A stretch of 9,887 nucleotides of DNA from JBBATK01 sp046052705 (GCA_046052705.1 JBJOLU010000105.1:1-9887); one strand, 5' to 3'. Numbered from the stretch's first letter, positions 1-7,331 are shown. Notes: generated from the letters alone by a model not told the origin. Numbers and translations: made by a program.

Positions 1-158
1 ACCATGTGGCCGCGAAGATTGGTGCCATTGCCAAGCCGGAGTCTGTACATATAGTCGATTCACTGCCCAAGACACGAAGCGGAAAGATTATGCGTCGTGT
101 ACTAAAAGCCAGAGCACTGGGCTTACATGAGGGAGACACCAGCACCCTTGAAGAGTAA
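1..158 (+). CDS. acs: acetyl-coenzyme A synthetase, C-terminal end (5' partial)
   Basis: The reading frame begins at base 3 and ends at TAA 156-158, giving the last 52 residues of an acyl/acetyl-CoA synthetase; the rest lies left of the window. The family makes acetyl-CoA from acetate, ATP and CoA through an acetyl-AMP intermediate in the cytoplasm. The visible piece holds the signature PKTRSGKIMRR (visible residues 22-32). Its lysine (codon 84-86) is the catalytic lysine of the adenylation half-reaction and is the one acetylated by Pat-type enzymes in Salmonella Acs. The following GDTSTLE matches the usual Acs tail, although the protein stops within a few residues of it, somewhat earlier than in enterobacterial Acs. 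Propionyl-CoA synthetase is the main alternative; the GDTST tail favours Acs. Confidence 0.85.
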   Translation, partial: HVAAKIGAIAKPESVHIVDSLPKTRSGKIMRRVLKARALGLHEGDTSTLEE

Positions 159-202
159 CCCTTCAAGTGCTCTCGCAGTGTGAAACTTTGGATTTTATAT
201 CA

Positions 203-868
203 ATGAAAATACCTATGCAACCCATCCATCGAGTATTAGGAACCGCAGCAATAGTAGCGATTTTTTGTACAGTCTTTTCCACTGCTGTACACGCCACCGA
301 GTTTCGCATGGGTGTGGGACTTCCGGTGTCGTCTATTGTGGGTACGAATTCCTCTCGATTCAAAATGGGGGTAGGGTTCGAAGCCATCATGGATATTCAA
401 ACAGACCGTGAGTCATCGTATTTTATCAATGTAAGTACGAACAGCCTGCCGGGTTCAGGTCCTACCCCCGAAGGCGCTTCGCCGGAGATTATCCTTCGTC
501 CCGATGTGTCGTGGTGGGGCTTTAATGTGGGAGCAGCTTACTACCCCTTACGTCGCAAAGAGGGTACTACTCCGGTCCTTTCGGCTGATTATGGTTTTCA
601 GTTTGTAACGGAAAATATCCTACAAGAAGATTTGGCCGTGGGAACCTCGAACACTACCACCAATTCCTTGATGTTTCAGAGTCTTGGTTTTAGTGTTGGT
701 GTTGAACACCAGGTGAACACGAAGCTGAGCGTTCACGGGCGCGGAAAGATCAATATCAATATGCCGATGAATGCACCGAAGAACTATTCGATCATATACT
801 CGAACTCAGAGTATAGCTTTATCGTGGCGCAATTCGTGATAGGAACCGAGTTCCGTTTTGGCAAGTAA
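203..868 (+). CDS. outer-membrane beta-barrel-like protein, function unknown
   Basis: This 221-residue protein begins with a Sec signal peptide: a short basic N-terminus, a hydrophobic core at about residues 11-28, and likely cleavage after VHA (residue 31). The mature part alternates short amphipathic strands with polar turns, rich in Gly, Asn, Ser and aromatic residues, and ends in a strand (FVIGTEFRFGK). This fits a small beta-barrel of the OmpX/OmpA or PorT-like kind. I recognise no specific family. I chose ATG 203 over the in-frame GTG at 167 because the signal peptide starts there; the longer version would add a polar segment ahead of it. The gene follows acs by 44 bases and may be co-transcribed. 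It has only a near-match to a -7 box (AAACTTTG, 183-190). It is convergent with the lipoprotein genes, and I see no clear terminator in the 42 bases between them. Confidence 0.7.
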   Translation: MKIPMQPIHRVLGTAAIVAIFCTVFSTAVHATEFRMGVGLPVSSIVGTNSSRFKMGVGFEAIMDIQTDRESSYFINVSTNSLPGSGPTPEGASPEIILRPDVSWWGFNVGAAYYPLRRKEGTTPVLSADYGFQFVTENILQEDLAVGTSNTTTNSLMFQSLGFSVGVEHQVNTKLSVHGRGKININMPMNAPKNYSIIYSNSEYSFIVAQFVIGTEFRFGK

Positions 869-910
869 AGCACCGGGCGTTTTTACAGCGACACGGATGC
901 GAAGTGCGGC

Positions 911-1303
911 TTAATGACTAGGATTAAGATCCTCTTTCTTTATCAATTCTTGCGCTAACACTTCGCCGGCAATTCGGATTTCATCGTCGGGATGGCGAGT
1001 AAGTTGATAGGGATAGCCCCAGTAAAGCAGTTTTTCGTCTTTGAATACGTACACCCACCGGTTTTCCTCTGCCGCCGACCGCATCGAAGAGAGCAGCGCT
1101 GTGTATTTGTGCTTGGAATCCAAGTCCGGCGAAACCAGAGCTATTACTTTTTTGGCATCAACCATCTCATCGGTGTCAACCACCTCATTCACGGCCATAC
1201 CCTTACGCAATGGCAACAACTTTTCTCCTACAAACGAGGTGCACCCTTGTATTGCGAGAGCAAATCCAAGCAACAGACAAATGTGTAATGCATGGTGTTT
1301 CAT
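911..1303 (-). CDS. lipoprotein with BamE/SmpA-like pattern (paralogue 1 of 3)
   Basis: This is a 130-residue protein with a type II signal peptide: MKHH start, hydrophobic core, and lipobox IQGC with the lipidated cysteine at residue 21. The mature part has a RKGMAVNEV motif, like the KGMs..eV helix of SmpA/OmlA/BamE proteins. Near the end is a strand-plus-tail block, DEKLLYWGYPYQL followed by HPDDEIR. The same two blocks occur in the next two genes upstream, so the three are paralogues. Its ATG overlaps the stop of the preceding gene by one base (TAATG), implying one mRNA and coupled translation. It is the last gene of the - strand run. An envelope role, perhaps as an outer-membrane assembly accessory, is inferred from fold resemblance only; the family is not named. 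Confidence 0.75.
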   Translation of the reverse strand: MKHHALHICLLLGFALAIQGCTSFVGEKLLPLRKGMAVNEVVDTDEMVDAKKVIALVSPDLDSKHKYTALLSSMRSAAEENRWVYVFKDEKLLYWGYPYQLTRHPDDEIRIAGEVLAQELIKKEDLNPSH

Positions 1304-1776
1304 TAGTCTTCTCGCGGGTTGTATTTAATACCTAGTTCGCGCATCATTTCACCCATATTCCTTATCTCGGCGTCGGGATGTTGGAGGAACTCATAATCGA
1401 ATCCCCAATACACAAGCTTATTTTCTTTAAAGAGCATTCTAAATGTATTGAATCTGCTCTGATAGGATGTTTGCACGGTGCCTGGAGTTCCTGCAAAACC
1501 AGGGTTGTTTTGAGTAGTGCGCAAGAACTGAACGACAACTTGCGTATTCTTAATCACATACGGTGTATTCGGCACAGTAAAGGTGTGCAGACTCTTTAAA
1601 TCATCGTCGTCGAAAATCTTATCCACTTCGGCTGTAGTCATTCCTTTGCGGAACACTGCTAGGTCGTCGTAGTTAGAAACCACATAGGGAGAACAGCTGC
1701 TTAGAAAGCATACAGCTACAACAGCATAGAGATACCAATTGCGAAATGTGGATGTAATAACACGCATCGTTTGCAT
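1303..1776 (-). CDS. lipoprotein with BamE/SmpA-like pattern (paralogue 2 of 3)
   Basis: This is a 157-residue protein with an N-terminal hydrophobic stretch and lipobox LSSC, placing the lipidated cysteine at residue 28. It carries the clearest BamE-like motif of the trio, FRKGMTTAEVDKIF (about residues 42-55). A central insert rich in Thr, Gly and Asn follows, then the closing block ENKLVYWGFDYEF and HPDAEIR, which matches paralogue 1 almost residue for residue. The ATG at 1776 overlaps the upstream stop in TGATG. An internal ATG three codons later (1767) would also keep the signal peptide, but the overlap favours the first. The function is unknown; the fold inference rests on the KGM..eV and terminal-strand pattern and not on a database match. 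Confidence 0.78.
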   Translation of the reverse strand: MQTMRVITSTFRNWYLYAVVAVCFLSSCSPYVVSNYDDLAVFRKGMTTAEVDKIFDDDDLKSLHTFTVPNTPYVIKNTQVVVQFLRTTQNNPGFAGTPGTVQTSYQSRFNTFRMLFKENKLVYWGFDYEFLQHPDAEIRNMGEMMRELGIKYNPRED

Positions 1777-2207
1777 CAGAATTCCTTTCGAAGTGAGTCC
1801 GAGACTGCGGTTCCAATGCGTGCTGCTTCAAGGTTTACAGACTTTTTCAGATCGTCCGGAGTACCGGTAAAAAGAAGTTTGTCGTTTGCGTACACGAAGC
1901 CAACCAAATCGTAATAGGTGCGTTGTGGACGCAATCCAATTACCGAGAGGAAGTCGCGTGACACGTTCGTGAGCACCATACGATAGAGATCCACGGTGAT
2001 AACTTCTTTACTCTCAGGAAAGCGTAGTTGATAGCTGTAATCCGGATCTTCGTTTTTTACGGAATCGATGATGACTCGCGAAGTTCCGGATTTGAACCTG
2101 CCCATAAAGTCGTAGTCGGCATTGGGAATGATGCTGCACGAACTAAGGGCAACGCAAACAGCAAGAACTACAACTGCAGTTCCGACCAAATGAGGCAGGT
2201 GTTTCAT
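1776..2207 (-). CDS. lipoprotein with BamE/SmpA-like pattern (paralogue 3 of 3)
   Basis: Read from ATG 2207 this is a 143-residue lipoprotein: MKHLPH start, hydrophobic core, and lipobox LSSC with cysteine 24. The open frame extends upstream to 2372, but that extension would overlap the end of pepA and would bury the signal peptide 55 residues inside, so I reject it. It is the most divergent of the three. The first block reads FKSGTSRVIID instead of KGMs..eV, and the last reads NDKLLFTGTPDDL with no WG. The C-terminal helix (EAARIGTAVSDSL) still lines up with the other two. It starts 76 bases after pepA, with no clear -7 box in the gap, so it is probably transcribed from the pepA promoter. 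Confidence 0.72.
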   Translation of the reverse strand: MKHLPHLVGTAVVVLAVCVALSSCSIIPNADYDFMGRFKSGTSRVIIDSVKNEDPDYSYQLRFPESKEVITVDLYRMVLTNVSRDFLSVIGLRPQRTYYDLVGFVYANDKLLFTGTPDDLKKSVNLEAARIGTAVSDSLRKEF

Positions 2208-2283
2208 TCGCTGAGAAATATGATGCTTCAACACGTTGAGAACTCTAAATGGTGAATTGGAAAGAACCCTAAGGACAAATTCA

Positions 2284-3777
2284 CTACGACCACGAACGAA
2301 GCATGTCCACAAACAAACGAACTCCCACACCCGAGCCGCCCTTAGGTGAATACGGTCCGTCTTTGGGGGCAATGCCTGTACCGGCTATATCCAAGTGCGC
2401 CCAGGGGTAATCGCCGATGAATTTCTTCAGGAAGAGTGCAGCGGTAATAGCTCCCGCGGCACGGCCACCGGAGTTCTTCACGTCGGCCACATCGCTCTTG
2501 ATCAAGTCCTCGTAATCGTCGTGAAGGGGGAGTTCGCATACGTATTCACCGGTACGCTCGCCTGCCGCTTTGATGCGCTCTACCAGCGATTTATCAGTGC
2601 CCATAAGGCCCGATGTAACACTTCCAAGGGCGATCATACATGCACCTGTGAGGGTGGCAATATCGACCACTGCTTTAGGCTTGTAGCGATCGGCATAACT
2701 CAGTGCGTCGGCAAGAATCAAACGGCCTTCGGCATCGGTGTTGTCGATCTCACTGGTTTTGCCGTTCATGTGTGTAATCACATCACCGGGAACATACGCG
2801 CTACCACTGGGCATATTTTCCGTAGAGGGAACAAGACATACAAGGTTGATAGGCAGCTTAAGTGTTGCAACGGTAGCCATAGCGCCAATCACGCTTGCAG
2901 CACCGTGCATATCCATTTTCATCTCCATCATACCTGCACCGGGCTTGATAGATATACCACCGGTGTCGAATGTAACGCCCTTACCTACGAGCACCACAGG
3001 CGCATCGCCTTTTTTACCGCCCTTGTGTTCCATGATAATGAACACCGGAGGGCGTACGCTACCTTGATTCACGGCAAGAAGTCCACCCATTTTCAGGTCG
3101 GTGATTTTCTTTTTATCCAGAACGTCTACAGAGAATCCTGCTTCTTTGCCTGCCGCTTTAGCGCGGGCTGCGAGTGCTTCGGGGTAGATCTCGTTGTTCG
3201 GGGCGTTGGCTAAATCGCGAGTGAGATACACTCCCTTGCATACTGCGGTAGCAATGCGAATGCCTTCCGTGATGTGTGCTTTGGTGTCCGCAATGTCTGT
3301 GTGAATGCTCACAGATTCGATCTTCGACGGTGTTTTGTTGACCGTAAAGTACTTGTCGAATTTATACACGCCCAGCACGCTACCCTCGATGATAGCTTCT
3401 GCGGTGGCTTGAGCATCAACCGTTGTAAGCGCCGGAAACGAGAACACGAGACTTTTTACAGAGTGGCTCTGAGCAGATCGCGCTGCCTTCGAAGACGCAC
3501 GACGAAGCGACTCGGCTGTTACGGAGCCCGACTCTCCAAGACCAACAAGAAACACTTTCTTTGCCGACTTACCTTGCCCGGCATATACCATTACTACGCT
3601 GCCTTTTGCACCGGTAAAATCCCCGCTGGACAATACGCCTTTGCTTTCAGGAAACATGCCGGTAACAGCAGTCTTTTGGCGGCGGAACAATTGCTCGTTA
3701 GAGAAGAAATACACGGCGATGCCATCTACTTTTTGAGATTTCAGCGATCCGCCGGCGAGAGAAGTTTGAACCTTCAT
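2284..3777 (-). CDS. pepA: leucyl aminopeptidase, M17 family
   Basis: This 497-residue cytosolic aminopeptidase removes N-terminal residues from peptides using two metal ions, normally as a hexamer. Its length is typical of the family. The C-terminal catalytic domain (about 180-497) carries the M17 signature NTDAEGRL at 346-353. By alignment to E. coli PepA with a constant offset of four, the metal ligands are K266, D271, D289, D348 and E350, and the catalytic residues are K278 and R352. All are present, so the enzyme should be active. The N-terminal domain (1-170) is the variable macrodomain-like part. E. coli PepA also binds DNA in Xer recombination and carAB control; nothing here shows whether this one does. 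A -7 box lies 47 bases upstream of the ATG. Confidence 0.96.
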   Translation of the reverse strand: MKVQTSLAGGSLKSQKVDGIAVYFFSNEQLFRRQKTAVTGMFPESKGVLSSGDFTGAKGSVVMVYAGQGKSAKKVFLVGLGESGSVTAESLRRASSKAARSAQSHSVKSLVFSFPALTTVDAQATAEAIIEGSVLGVYKFDKYFTVNKTPSKIESVSIHTDIADTKAHITEGIRIATAVCKGVYLTRDLANAPNNEIYPEALAARAKAAGKEAGFSVDVLDKKKITDLKMGGLLAVNQGSVRPPVFIIMEHKGGKKGDAPVVLVGKGVTFDTGGISIKPGAGMMEMKMDMHGAASVIGAMATVATLKLPINLVCLVPSTENMPSGSAYVPGDVITHMNGKTSEIDNTDAEGRLILADALSYADRYKPKAVVDIATLTGACMIALGSVTSGLMGTDKSLVERIKAAGERTGEYVCELPLHDDYEDLIKSDVADVKNSGGRAAGAITAALFLKKFIGDYPWAHLDIAGTGIAPKDGPYSPKGGSGVGVRLFVDMLRSWS

Positions 3778-3823
3778 AGAAATTGTATGATAAGGGGTGT
3801 AAGTGACTTCTAAAATATCAGCA

Positions 3824-3831
3824 CAAATCTA
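3824..3831 (-). promoter_or_regulatory. -7 promoter box for pepA
   Basis: Read on the - strand this is TAGATTTG, a full match to the Bacteroidota primary-sigma -7 consensus TAnnTTTG. It predicts a transcript start near 3819 and a leader of about 42 bases before the pepA ATG. The nearest TTTG that could be a -33 box is at 3856-3859, spaced 24 bases away, which is a little too far. Confidence 0.5.
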
Positions 3832-3929
3832 CAACGGTCGGGGTGTTTCACCTGCCAAAAAGGTGCAAGAGTATGCGCTTTAAAGTGGGCCAAATGTTAC
3901 ATCATCGGCGGGCAGGGAATGCGCGCATC

Positions 3930-3952
3930 TTGGTGGAAGGGACGTTCACCAA
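3930..3952 (-). terminator. small inverted repeat just after the 72-residue ORF
   Basis: TTGGTG (3930-3935) and CACCAA (3947-3952) form a perfect 6-base stem with an 11-base loop, two bases beyond the stop codon of the small - strand gene. No T-run follows on the - strand, so it is at best a weak or factor-dependent terminator, or an mRNA 3'-end stabiliser. It could be chance. Confidence 0.25.
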
Positions 3953-3954
3953 CA

Positions 3955-4173
3955 CTAGTAAGCGCGAAACAGCGACTCAATGAAACTCTTGGTGCACATA
4001 CCGGAGGAACAACCGCTATCGCGTACATAGCGCTTGTGGGCATTATGGGTAATCAGGGCAACAGCAATGACGGCAACCATGCCCAATTTCACCAACGCAT
4101 GCTGCTGTTCGAAGGCAGAAGCATGGCTATTCAGAGAGCGACGCAAAAAGCGAAGGTGGCGACGGATATTCAT
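3955..4173 (-). CDS. small single-pass membrane protein, unknown function
   Basis: This 72-residue ORF has a strongly basic N-terminus (MNIRRHLRFLRRSL), a short polar segment, one hydrophobic segment at about residues 28-42 (VKLGMVAVIAVALI), and a C-terminal tail with two cysteines (CSSGMC, 55-60). I recognise no family. Two facts support it as a real gene: it fills most of a gap of more than 500 bases between pepA and the kinase gene, and a perfect TATTTTTGCA promoter box lies 50 bases upstream in the right orientation. By the positive-inside rule the basic N-terminus would be cytoplasmic and the cysteine tail periplasmic. An overlapping + strand ORF (3919-4188) has no such promoter and looks like its shadow. 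Confidence 0.5.
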   Translation of the reverse strand: MNIRRHLRFLRRSLNSHASAFEQQHALVKLGMVAVIAVALITHNAHKRYVRDSGCSSGMCTKSFIESLFRAY

Positions 4174-4220
4174 ACAAACCTGATTTGATGATCAAACTCA
4201 ATGTCTCAGCGACTGAACTC

Positions 4221-4230
4221 TGCAAAAATA
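4221..4230 (-). promoter_or_regulatory. extended -7 promoter box upstream of the small membrane protein
   Basis: The - strand reads TATTTTTGCA, a perfect TAnnTTTG box with the CA extension seen at three other sites in this window. The predicted transcript start is near 4218, giving a leader of about 45 bases before ATG 4173. No TTTG is seen at the expected -33 distance. Confidence 0.5.
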
Positions 4231-4244
4231 CCCACCGAAGCCCT

Positions 4245-4278
4245 GTTACCGCTTTCTTGTTTGTGAAAGCTTGTTAAC
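4245..4278 (-). terminator. two-part inverted repeat downstream of the PfkB kinase gene
   Basis: GCTTTC (4251-4256) pairs perfectly with GAAAGC (4265-4270), and the flanking GTTA (4245-4248) pairs with TAAC (4275-4278) across a small internal loop. The hairpin sits 54-87 bases past the kinase stop and just upstream of the next promoter box, the expected place for a transcription end. It lacks an adjoining T-run, so I rate it as possible only. Confidence 0.33.
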
Positions 4279-4331
4279 GGCGCCATTGATTGGAAGTTTT
4301 ACGATCAGGCCGGCCAGAGCATAGCTCGTGT

Positions 4332-5324
4332 TTATTTCTTACCAAGGATGAAATCTCGTGCGTCGGTATGCGACGAATTCAACCTCGCTCCATGCTGGGC
4401 CACTACCAGCGACGACGCATACGAGGCCAGTCTACCCGATGCATCGGCCGTGTATCCATGCGTCATGCCATAAAGAAAGGCCCCGGCATACATATCGCCT
4501 GCACCATTGGTATTAAGTACTATGGTCTCGAAAGCAGGAACGTGATATTCGCTGCCGGAAACTCTCAACCGTGAACCTTGTGAACCCATGGTCATGACCA
4601 CATGGGGAATGGAGGAAGTCAGGCTCTTAAAGGCCTCGTCCGCGGAATCGGTCTCTGCGTAGGCTTTGGCTTCGAACTCATTACAAAAAATAAGATCTGC
4701 CTTTTGCACAGCCCTGTGAAGCGAGTCTCTGAATACATTCACAATGAAGGTATCAGAGAAGGTCACCGCAACATTGACACCCGCTTTTTTAGCATGAAAA
4801 ATTGCTTCGTCTATAGCCTCGGCTCCACTTTCTTCCGTGAATTTGTATCCCTCGATATACAACCATTCGGAACGTTTGATTACCTCGCTGTTCACATGCT
4901 CACGAGAGAAGTTCGTATTCACACCAAGGGATGTTTGCATAGTGCGCTCGCCATCGGGTGTAACCAGCACCACGCAGGTACCTGTAGGATGCGACGAACT
5001 TCTATCAGCAAAAAGGTGTAGCCCCAATTCATCGAATTCACCGGCGAAAAAATCACCAAGTGAATCCTTGCCGAGCAGTGTTTTGTATGCCGCCCTGCCG
5101 CCGAACTGCCGGAAGGCAATCACGGTGTTGGCTGCGGAACCGCCGCTGCTCATGCGGGCTCTGTTGGCGTCGAAGTTCTGCAGCAGTTCGTGCTGATCTG
5201 CGGCTGCAGCCAGCGACATTCCGCCTTTAGGAAGTTTAGTGGCTTCCAGTTCATGTTCCTGAACTTGAAGTTCAATATCTACCAGTGCATTACCAAGTGC
5301 TACTAAGTGAAGGTCTTTGCTCAT
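4332..5324 (-). CDS. PfkB-family kinase, adenosine-kinase-like
   Basis: This 330-residue sugar/nucleoside kinase of the ribokinase (PfkB) superfamily transfers phosphate from ATP to a hydroxymethyl group. Its start (GNALVDI, 11-17), the KGGMSL segment (33-38), GGSAANT (61-67) and PTGTCVVLVTPDGERTM (113-129) follow the adenosine-kinase-like subgroup closely. The second PfkB signature is NTNGAGDMYAGAF (271-283), with catalytic base D277; NEFEAKAY (215-222) is the NxxE-type metal/phosphate motif. The residue opening the second signature is Asn where Asp is usual. The true substrate (adenosine, inosine/guanosine or a sugar) cannot be decided from sequence. The gene lies 25 bases after ddl, likely in the same operon. 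Confidence 0.88.
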   Translation of the reverse strand: MSKDLHLVALGNALVDIELQVQEHELEATKLPKGGMSLAAAADQHELLQNFDANRARMSSGGSAANTVIAFRQFGGRAAYKTLLGKDSLGDFFAGEFDELGLHLFADRSSSHPTGTCVVLVTPDGERTMQTSLGVNTNFSREHVNSEVIKRSEWLYIEGYKFTEESGAEAIDEAIFHAKKAGVNVAVTFSDTFIVNVFRDSLHRAVQKADLIFCNEFEAKAYAETDSADEAFKSLTSSIPHVVMTMGSQGSRLRVSGSEYHVPAFETIVLNTNGAGDMYAGAFLYGMTHGYTADASGRLASYASSLVVAQHGARLNSSHTDARDFILGKK

Positions 5325-5349
5325 GAAATATCACAATGAATGGTTAAAG

Positions 5350-6360
5350 TTAGCGGGCCAGATTAATGATGCGCTCGCAGAGTTCCTCGAACGATACACC
5401 GGCTGCTGCGGCGGCCTTGGGTACAAGGCTTGTGGCTGTCATGCCGGGAAGTGTGTTCACCTCCAGGCACCATGGTTGATTGTCTTCGTCCAAACGGAAG
5501 TCTATACGAGAATATCCTGAACATCCGCAGGCTTTGTGGGCCATCACAGACAGGTTCTGAATAAACGCAGCGAGCTCCTCATCTAGCTCGGCCGGACAAT
5601 GATAACTGGACATTCCTTTGGTGTACTTGTGGGCATAGTCATAAAAACCACCCTCGGGCACAATCTCCACGATAGGAAAAGCTTCGTCGCCAACCACTGC
5701 CACCGTGAGTTCGCGTCCTTCGATATATTCTTCGATAAGCGCAGTATCGCTGTACTTCCATGCTTCGAGTATGGCCTGTTCGATATCGTCAAGGTTCATC
5801 GACTTGATGATGGTCATACCGACTGTTGATCCCTGATCGTTGGGCTTGACAACAATTCCGTTTCTCAGTGAGTCACGCAATTCAATTAGCATCTCGTGGT
5901 CGATCTCGTCTCCCTTTACCGCAAGAGTCCACCTCGGTGTTGGCACATTCACGGCACTAAACACAATCTTGGTTTGTGCTTTGTCCATGGTGAGCGAGCA
6001 TCCCATGATGGAACTTCCCGTGTAACGCACTCCACGAGCTTCAAGCAGGGCCTGCATCACTCCATCCTCACCGTTCTTTCCGTGAAGAACGCTGAACGCA
6101 ATTTCCACATCGTCAAATACCGATGAACACACGCACTCCAAGTACCGCGACACAGGGCGAGCCGCAAGCTCCTCTGCAGTGGGAGGCTGTGACGGTATCT
6201 CCATTGTATCAATATCCACAATGCAGTCCGTTCCGCTTGATGGATCTATGGCAATAACAGTGTGGCCCAGAGATCGCAAGGCACGAGTGACGGTCGCGCC
6301 GCTGGACAGAGATACATTACGCTCAGGTGAATTGCCGCCAAGTAATACCGCTATGTTCAT
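5350..6360 (-). CDS. ddl: D-alanine--D-alanine ligase
   Basis: This 336-residue ATP-grasp ligase joins two D-alanines for the peptidoglycan pentapeptide in the cytoplasm. Motifs in order: LLGGNSPERNVSL (6-18, with E13 for the first D-Ala), LHGKNGEDG (92-100), YTGSS (113-117), VKPNDQGSTVGM (171-182, ATP binding), KY at 245-246 matching E. coli K215/Y216, RIDFR (285-289), and LEVNTLPGMT (299-308, Mg and second-subunit site). Tyr at 246 rather than Phe predicts the normal dipeptide product, not the D-Ala-D-Lac of VanA-type resistance ligases. Length and motifs are complete. It heads a probable two-gene operon with the kinase and has its own -7 box about 70 bases upstream. It is not inside a mur/fts cluster here. 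Confidence 0.96.
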   Translation of the reverse strand: MNIAVLLGGNSPERNVSLSSGATVTRALRSLGHTVIAIDPSSGTDCIVDIDTMEIPSQPPTAEELAARPVSRYLECVCSSVFDDVEIAFSVLHGKNGEDGVMQALLEARGVRYTGSSIMGCSLTMDKAQTKIVFSAVNVPTPRWTLAVKGDEIDHEMLIELRDSLRNGIVVKPNDQGSTVGMTIIKSMNLDDIEQAILEAWKYSDTALIEEYIEGRELTVAVVGDEAFPIVEIVPEGGFYDYAHKYTKGMSSYHCPAELDEELAAFIQNLSVMAHKACGCSGYSRIDFRLDEDNQPWCLEVNTLPGMTATSLVPKAAAAAGVSFEELCERIINLAR

Positions 6361-6429
6361 GATGTAACTGTTTATGAGGAGTGAAACCTAATCTGGGAAT
6401 ACAATGAGATTCAACAGGGAGTACAGAGT

Positions 6430-6439
6430 TGCAAAGCTA
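6430..6439 (-). promoter_or_regulatory. extended -7 promoter box for ddl
   Basis: The - strand reads TAGCTTTGCA, a perfect TAnnTTTG box plus CA, in the 119-base gap between udg and ddl. The predicted transcript start is near 6427, with a leader of about 67 bases. I see no -33 TTTG at the usual distance and no terminator for the udg transcript in this gap. Confidence 0.5.
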
Positions 6440-6479
6440 CACGCTGCCGAAGAAACACTTGTTCAGGCATAGCGATAGA

Positions 6480-7331
6480 TCATAATGGACGCATGTCGGG
6501 CAAACGTCCGGTGCTCTTGTATTCATCGTAACTGCGGCGAAGCAGTTTGATATCTTCCCATGCAGCGCGCTTCCACTCAGGATTTCTCAGGAGTGCAGCC
6601 GGATGATAGGTAACCAGCATGCGCACATCCCGGTATGAGAAAAATGATCCTCGAATGTCGGCCATTTTGTGTTTGTCCCGAAGTAAGGTATCCACAGCAG
6701 TAAGGCCCAGTGCCAAGATAAACTTGGGCTGAATCAGTTCGAGTTGCTTGAATAAAAACGGTTCGCACAGATCTACTTCCTCGGGCAATGGTCTGCGATT
6801 GTTGGGTGGCCTGCACTTAAGAATGTTACAAATGAAAACTTCTTCCCGCGAGAAATTCACCGATTCCAAAATCTTTGTGAGTAACTGTCCGGCTCGGCCT
6901 ACGAACGGCAAACCACTGGCGTCCTCGTCGGCTCCGGGTGCTTCGCCAATCACGACGATATCTGCATGGGGGTTACCACTGCCGAACACAAACTTTGTTC
7001 GGGTTTCCGCCAGCGAACACTTCGTGCAGGTGCAAATGGATTGTTCGAGTACCGGCAAGCTATCGGCGTTTTGCCATTTGGTTGTCTTTTTCATGTCGTC
7101 CTGAGTGATATGCTGCGAGTACTGCGAATTATGCAAATCCTGAGAAGCAGAAACCGGCGCGTTGAGAGTGTTACTTAGCGCAGTTCTTTGCTCTACCTCT
7201 ACAGCCGGAACATCGTTGCCGTACTCCGCATACTCCGCGTAATCCGGTATATCGGCACTAACGAACACTTCAGCCCCGGTGAGTATTCGCTGTTGCTCCA
7301 GATAGAGTTCTATGGGGCTTTTGCCACTCAT
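6480..7331 (-). CDS. udg: family 4 (UDGa-type) uracil-DNA glycosylase, iron-sulfur
   Basis: This 283-residue enzyme removes uracil from DNA as the first step of base excision repair. The catalytic domain (about 90-275) has motif 1 GEAPGADED (129-137) and motif 2 HPAALLRN (243-250). The four cysteines expected to hold the 4Fe-4S cluster are C102, C105, C173 and C189, the last two within ICNILKC and DLC. Classic members are about 200 residues; this one has an extra N-terminal part. Residues 5-24 form a helix-like segment (SPIELYLEQQRILTG), followed by a low-complexity linker of about 60 residues that includes YAEYAE. The ATG overlaps the purT stop in ATGA, so translation is probably coupled to purT. 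The old label for such proteins, phage SPO1 DNA polymerase-related, is a misnomer. Confidence 0.93.
   Translation of the reverse strand: MSGKSPIELYLEQQRILTGAEVFVSADIPDYAEYAEYGNDVPAVEVEQRTALSNTLNAPVSASQDLHNSQYSQHITQDDMKKTTKWQNADSLPVLEQSICTCTKCSLAETRTKFVFGSGNPHADIVVIGEAPGADEDASGLPFVGRAGQLLTKILESVNFSREEVFICNILKCRPPNNRRPLPEEVDLCEPFLFKQLELIQPKFILALGLTAVDTLLRDKHKMADIRGSFFSYRDVRMLVTYHPAALLRNPEWKRAAWEDIKLLRRSYDEYKSTGRLPDMRPL

Noticed and set aside
795..815. Perfect 7-base inverted repeat TATACTC...GAGTATA with a 7-base loop
   Set aside because: It lies inside the OMP gene near its end, with no T-run or partner site; probably chance within coding sequence.
869..910. Search for a bidirectional terminator between the convergent OMP and lipoprotein genes
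   Set aside because: There is a short T-run (GCGTTTTT) but no stable stem ahead of it, so no terminator is called.
2208..2372. N-terminal extension of the third lipoprotein to an ATG at 2372
   Set aside because: It would overlap the pepA coding end and put the signal peptide and lipobox deep inside the protein; ATG 2207 gives a standard lipoprotein start.
2395..3213. Long + strand open frame of 272 codons
   Set aside because: It lies antisense to pepA, which has all M17 catalytic residues. The translation is rich in Cys and His with no domain, as expected for a shadow frame.
3919..4188. 89-codon + strand open frame in the pepA-kinase gap
   Set aside because: It overlaps the - strand small ORF almost completely and has no TAnnTTTG box upstream. 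The - strand frame has both a membrane span and a promoter.
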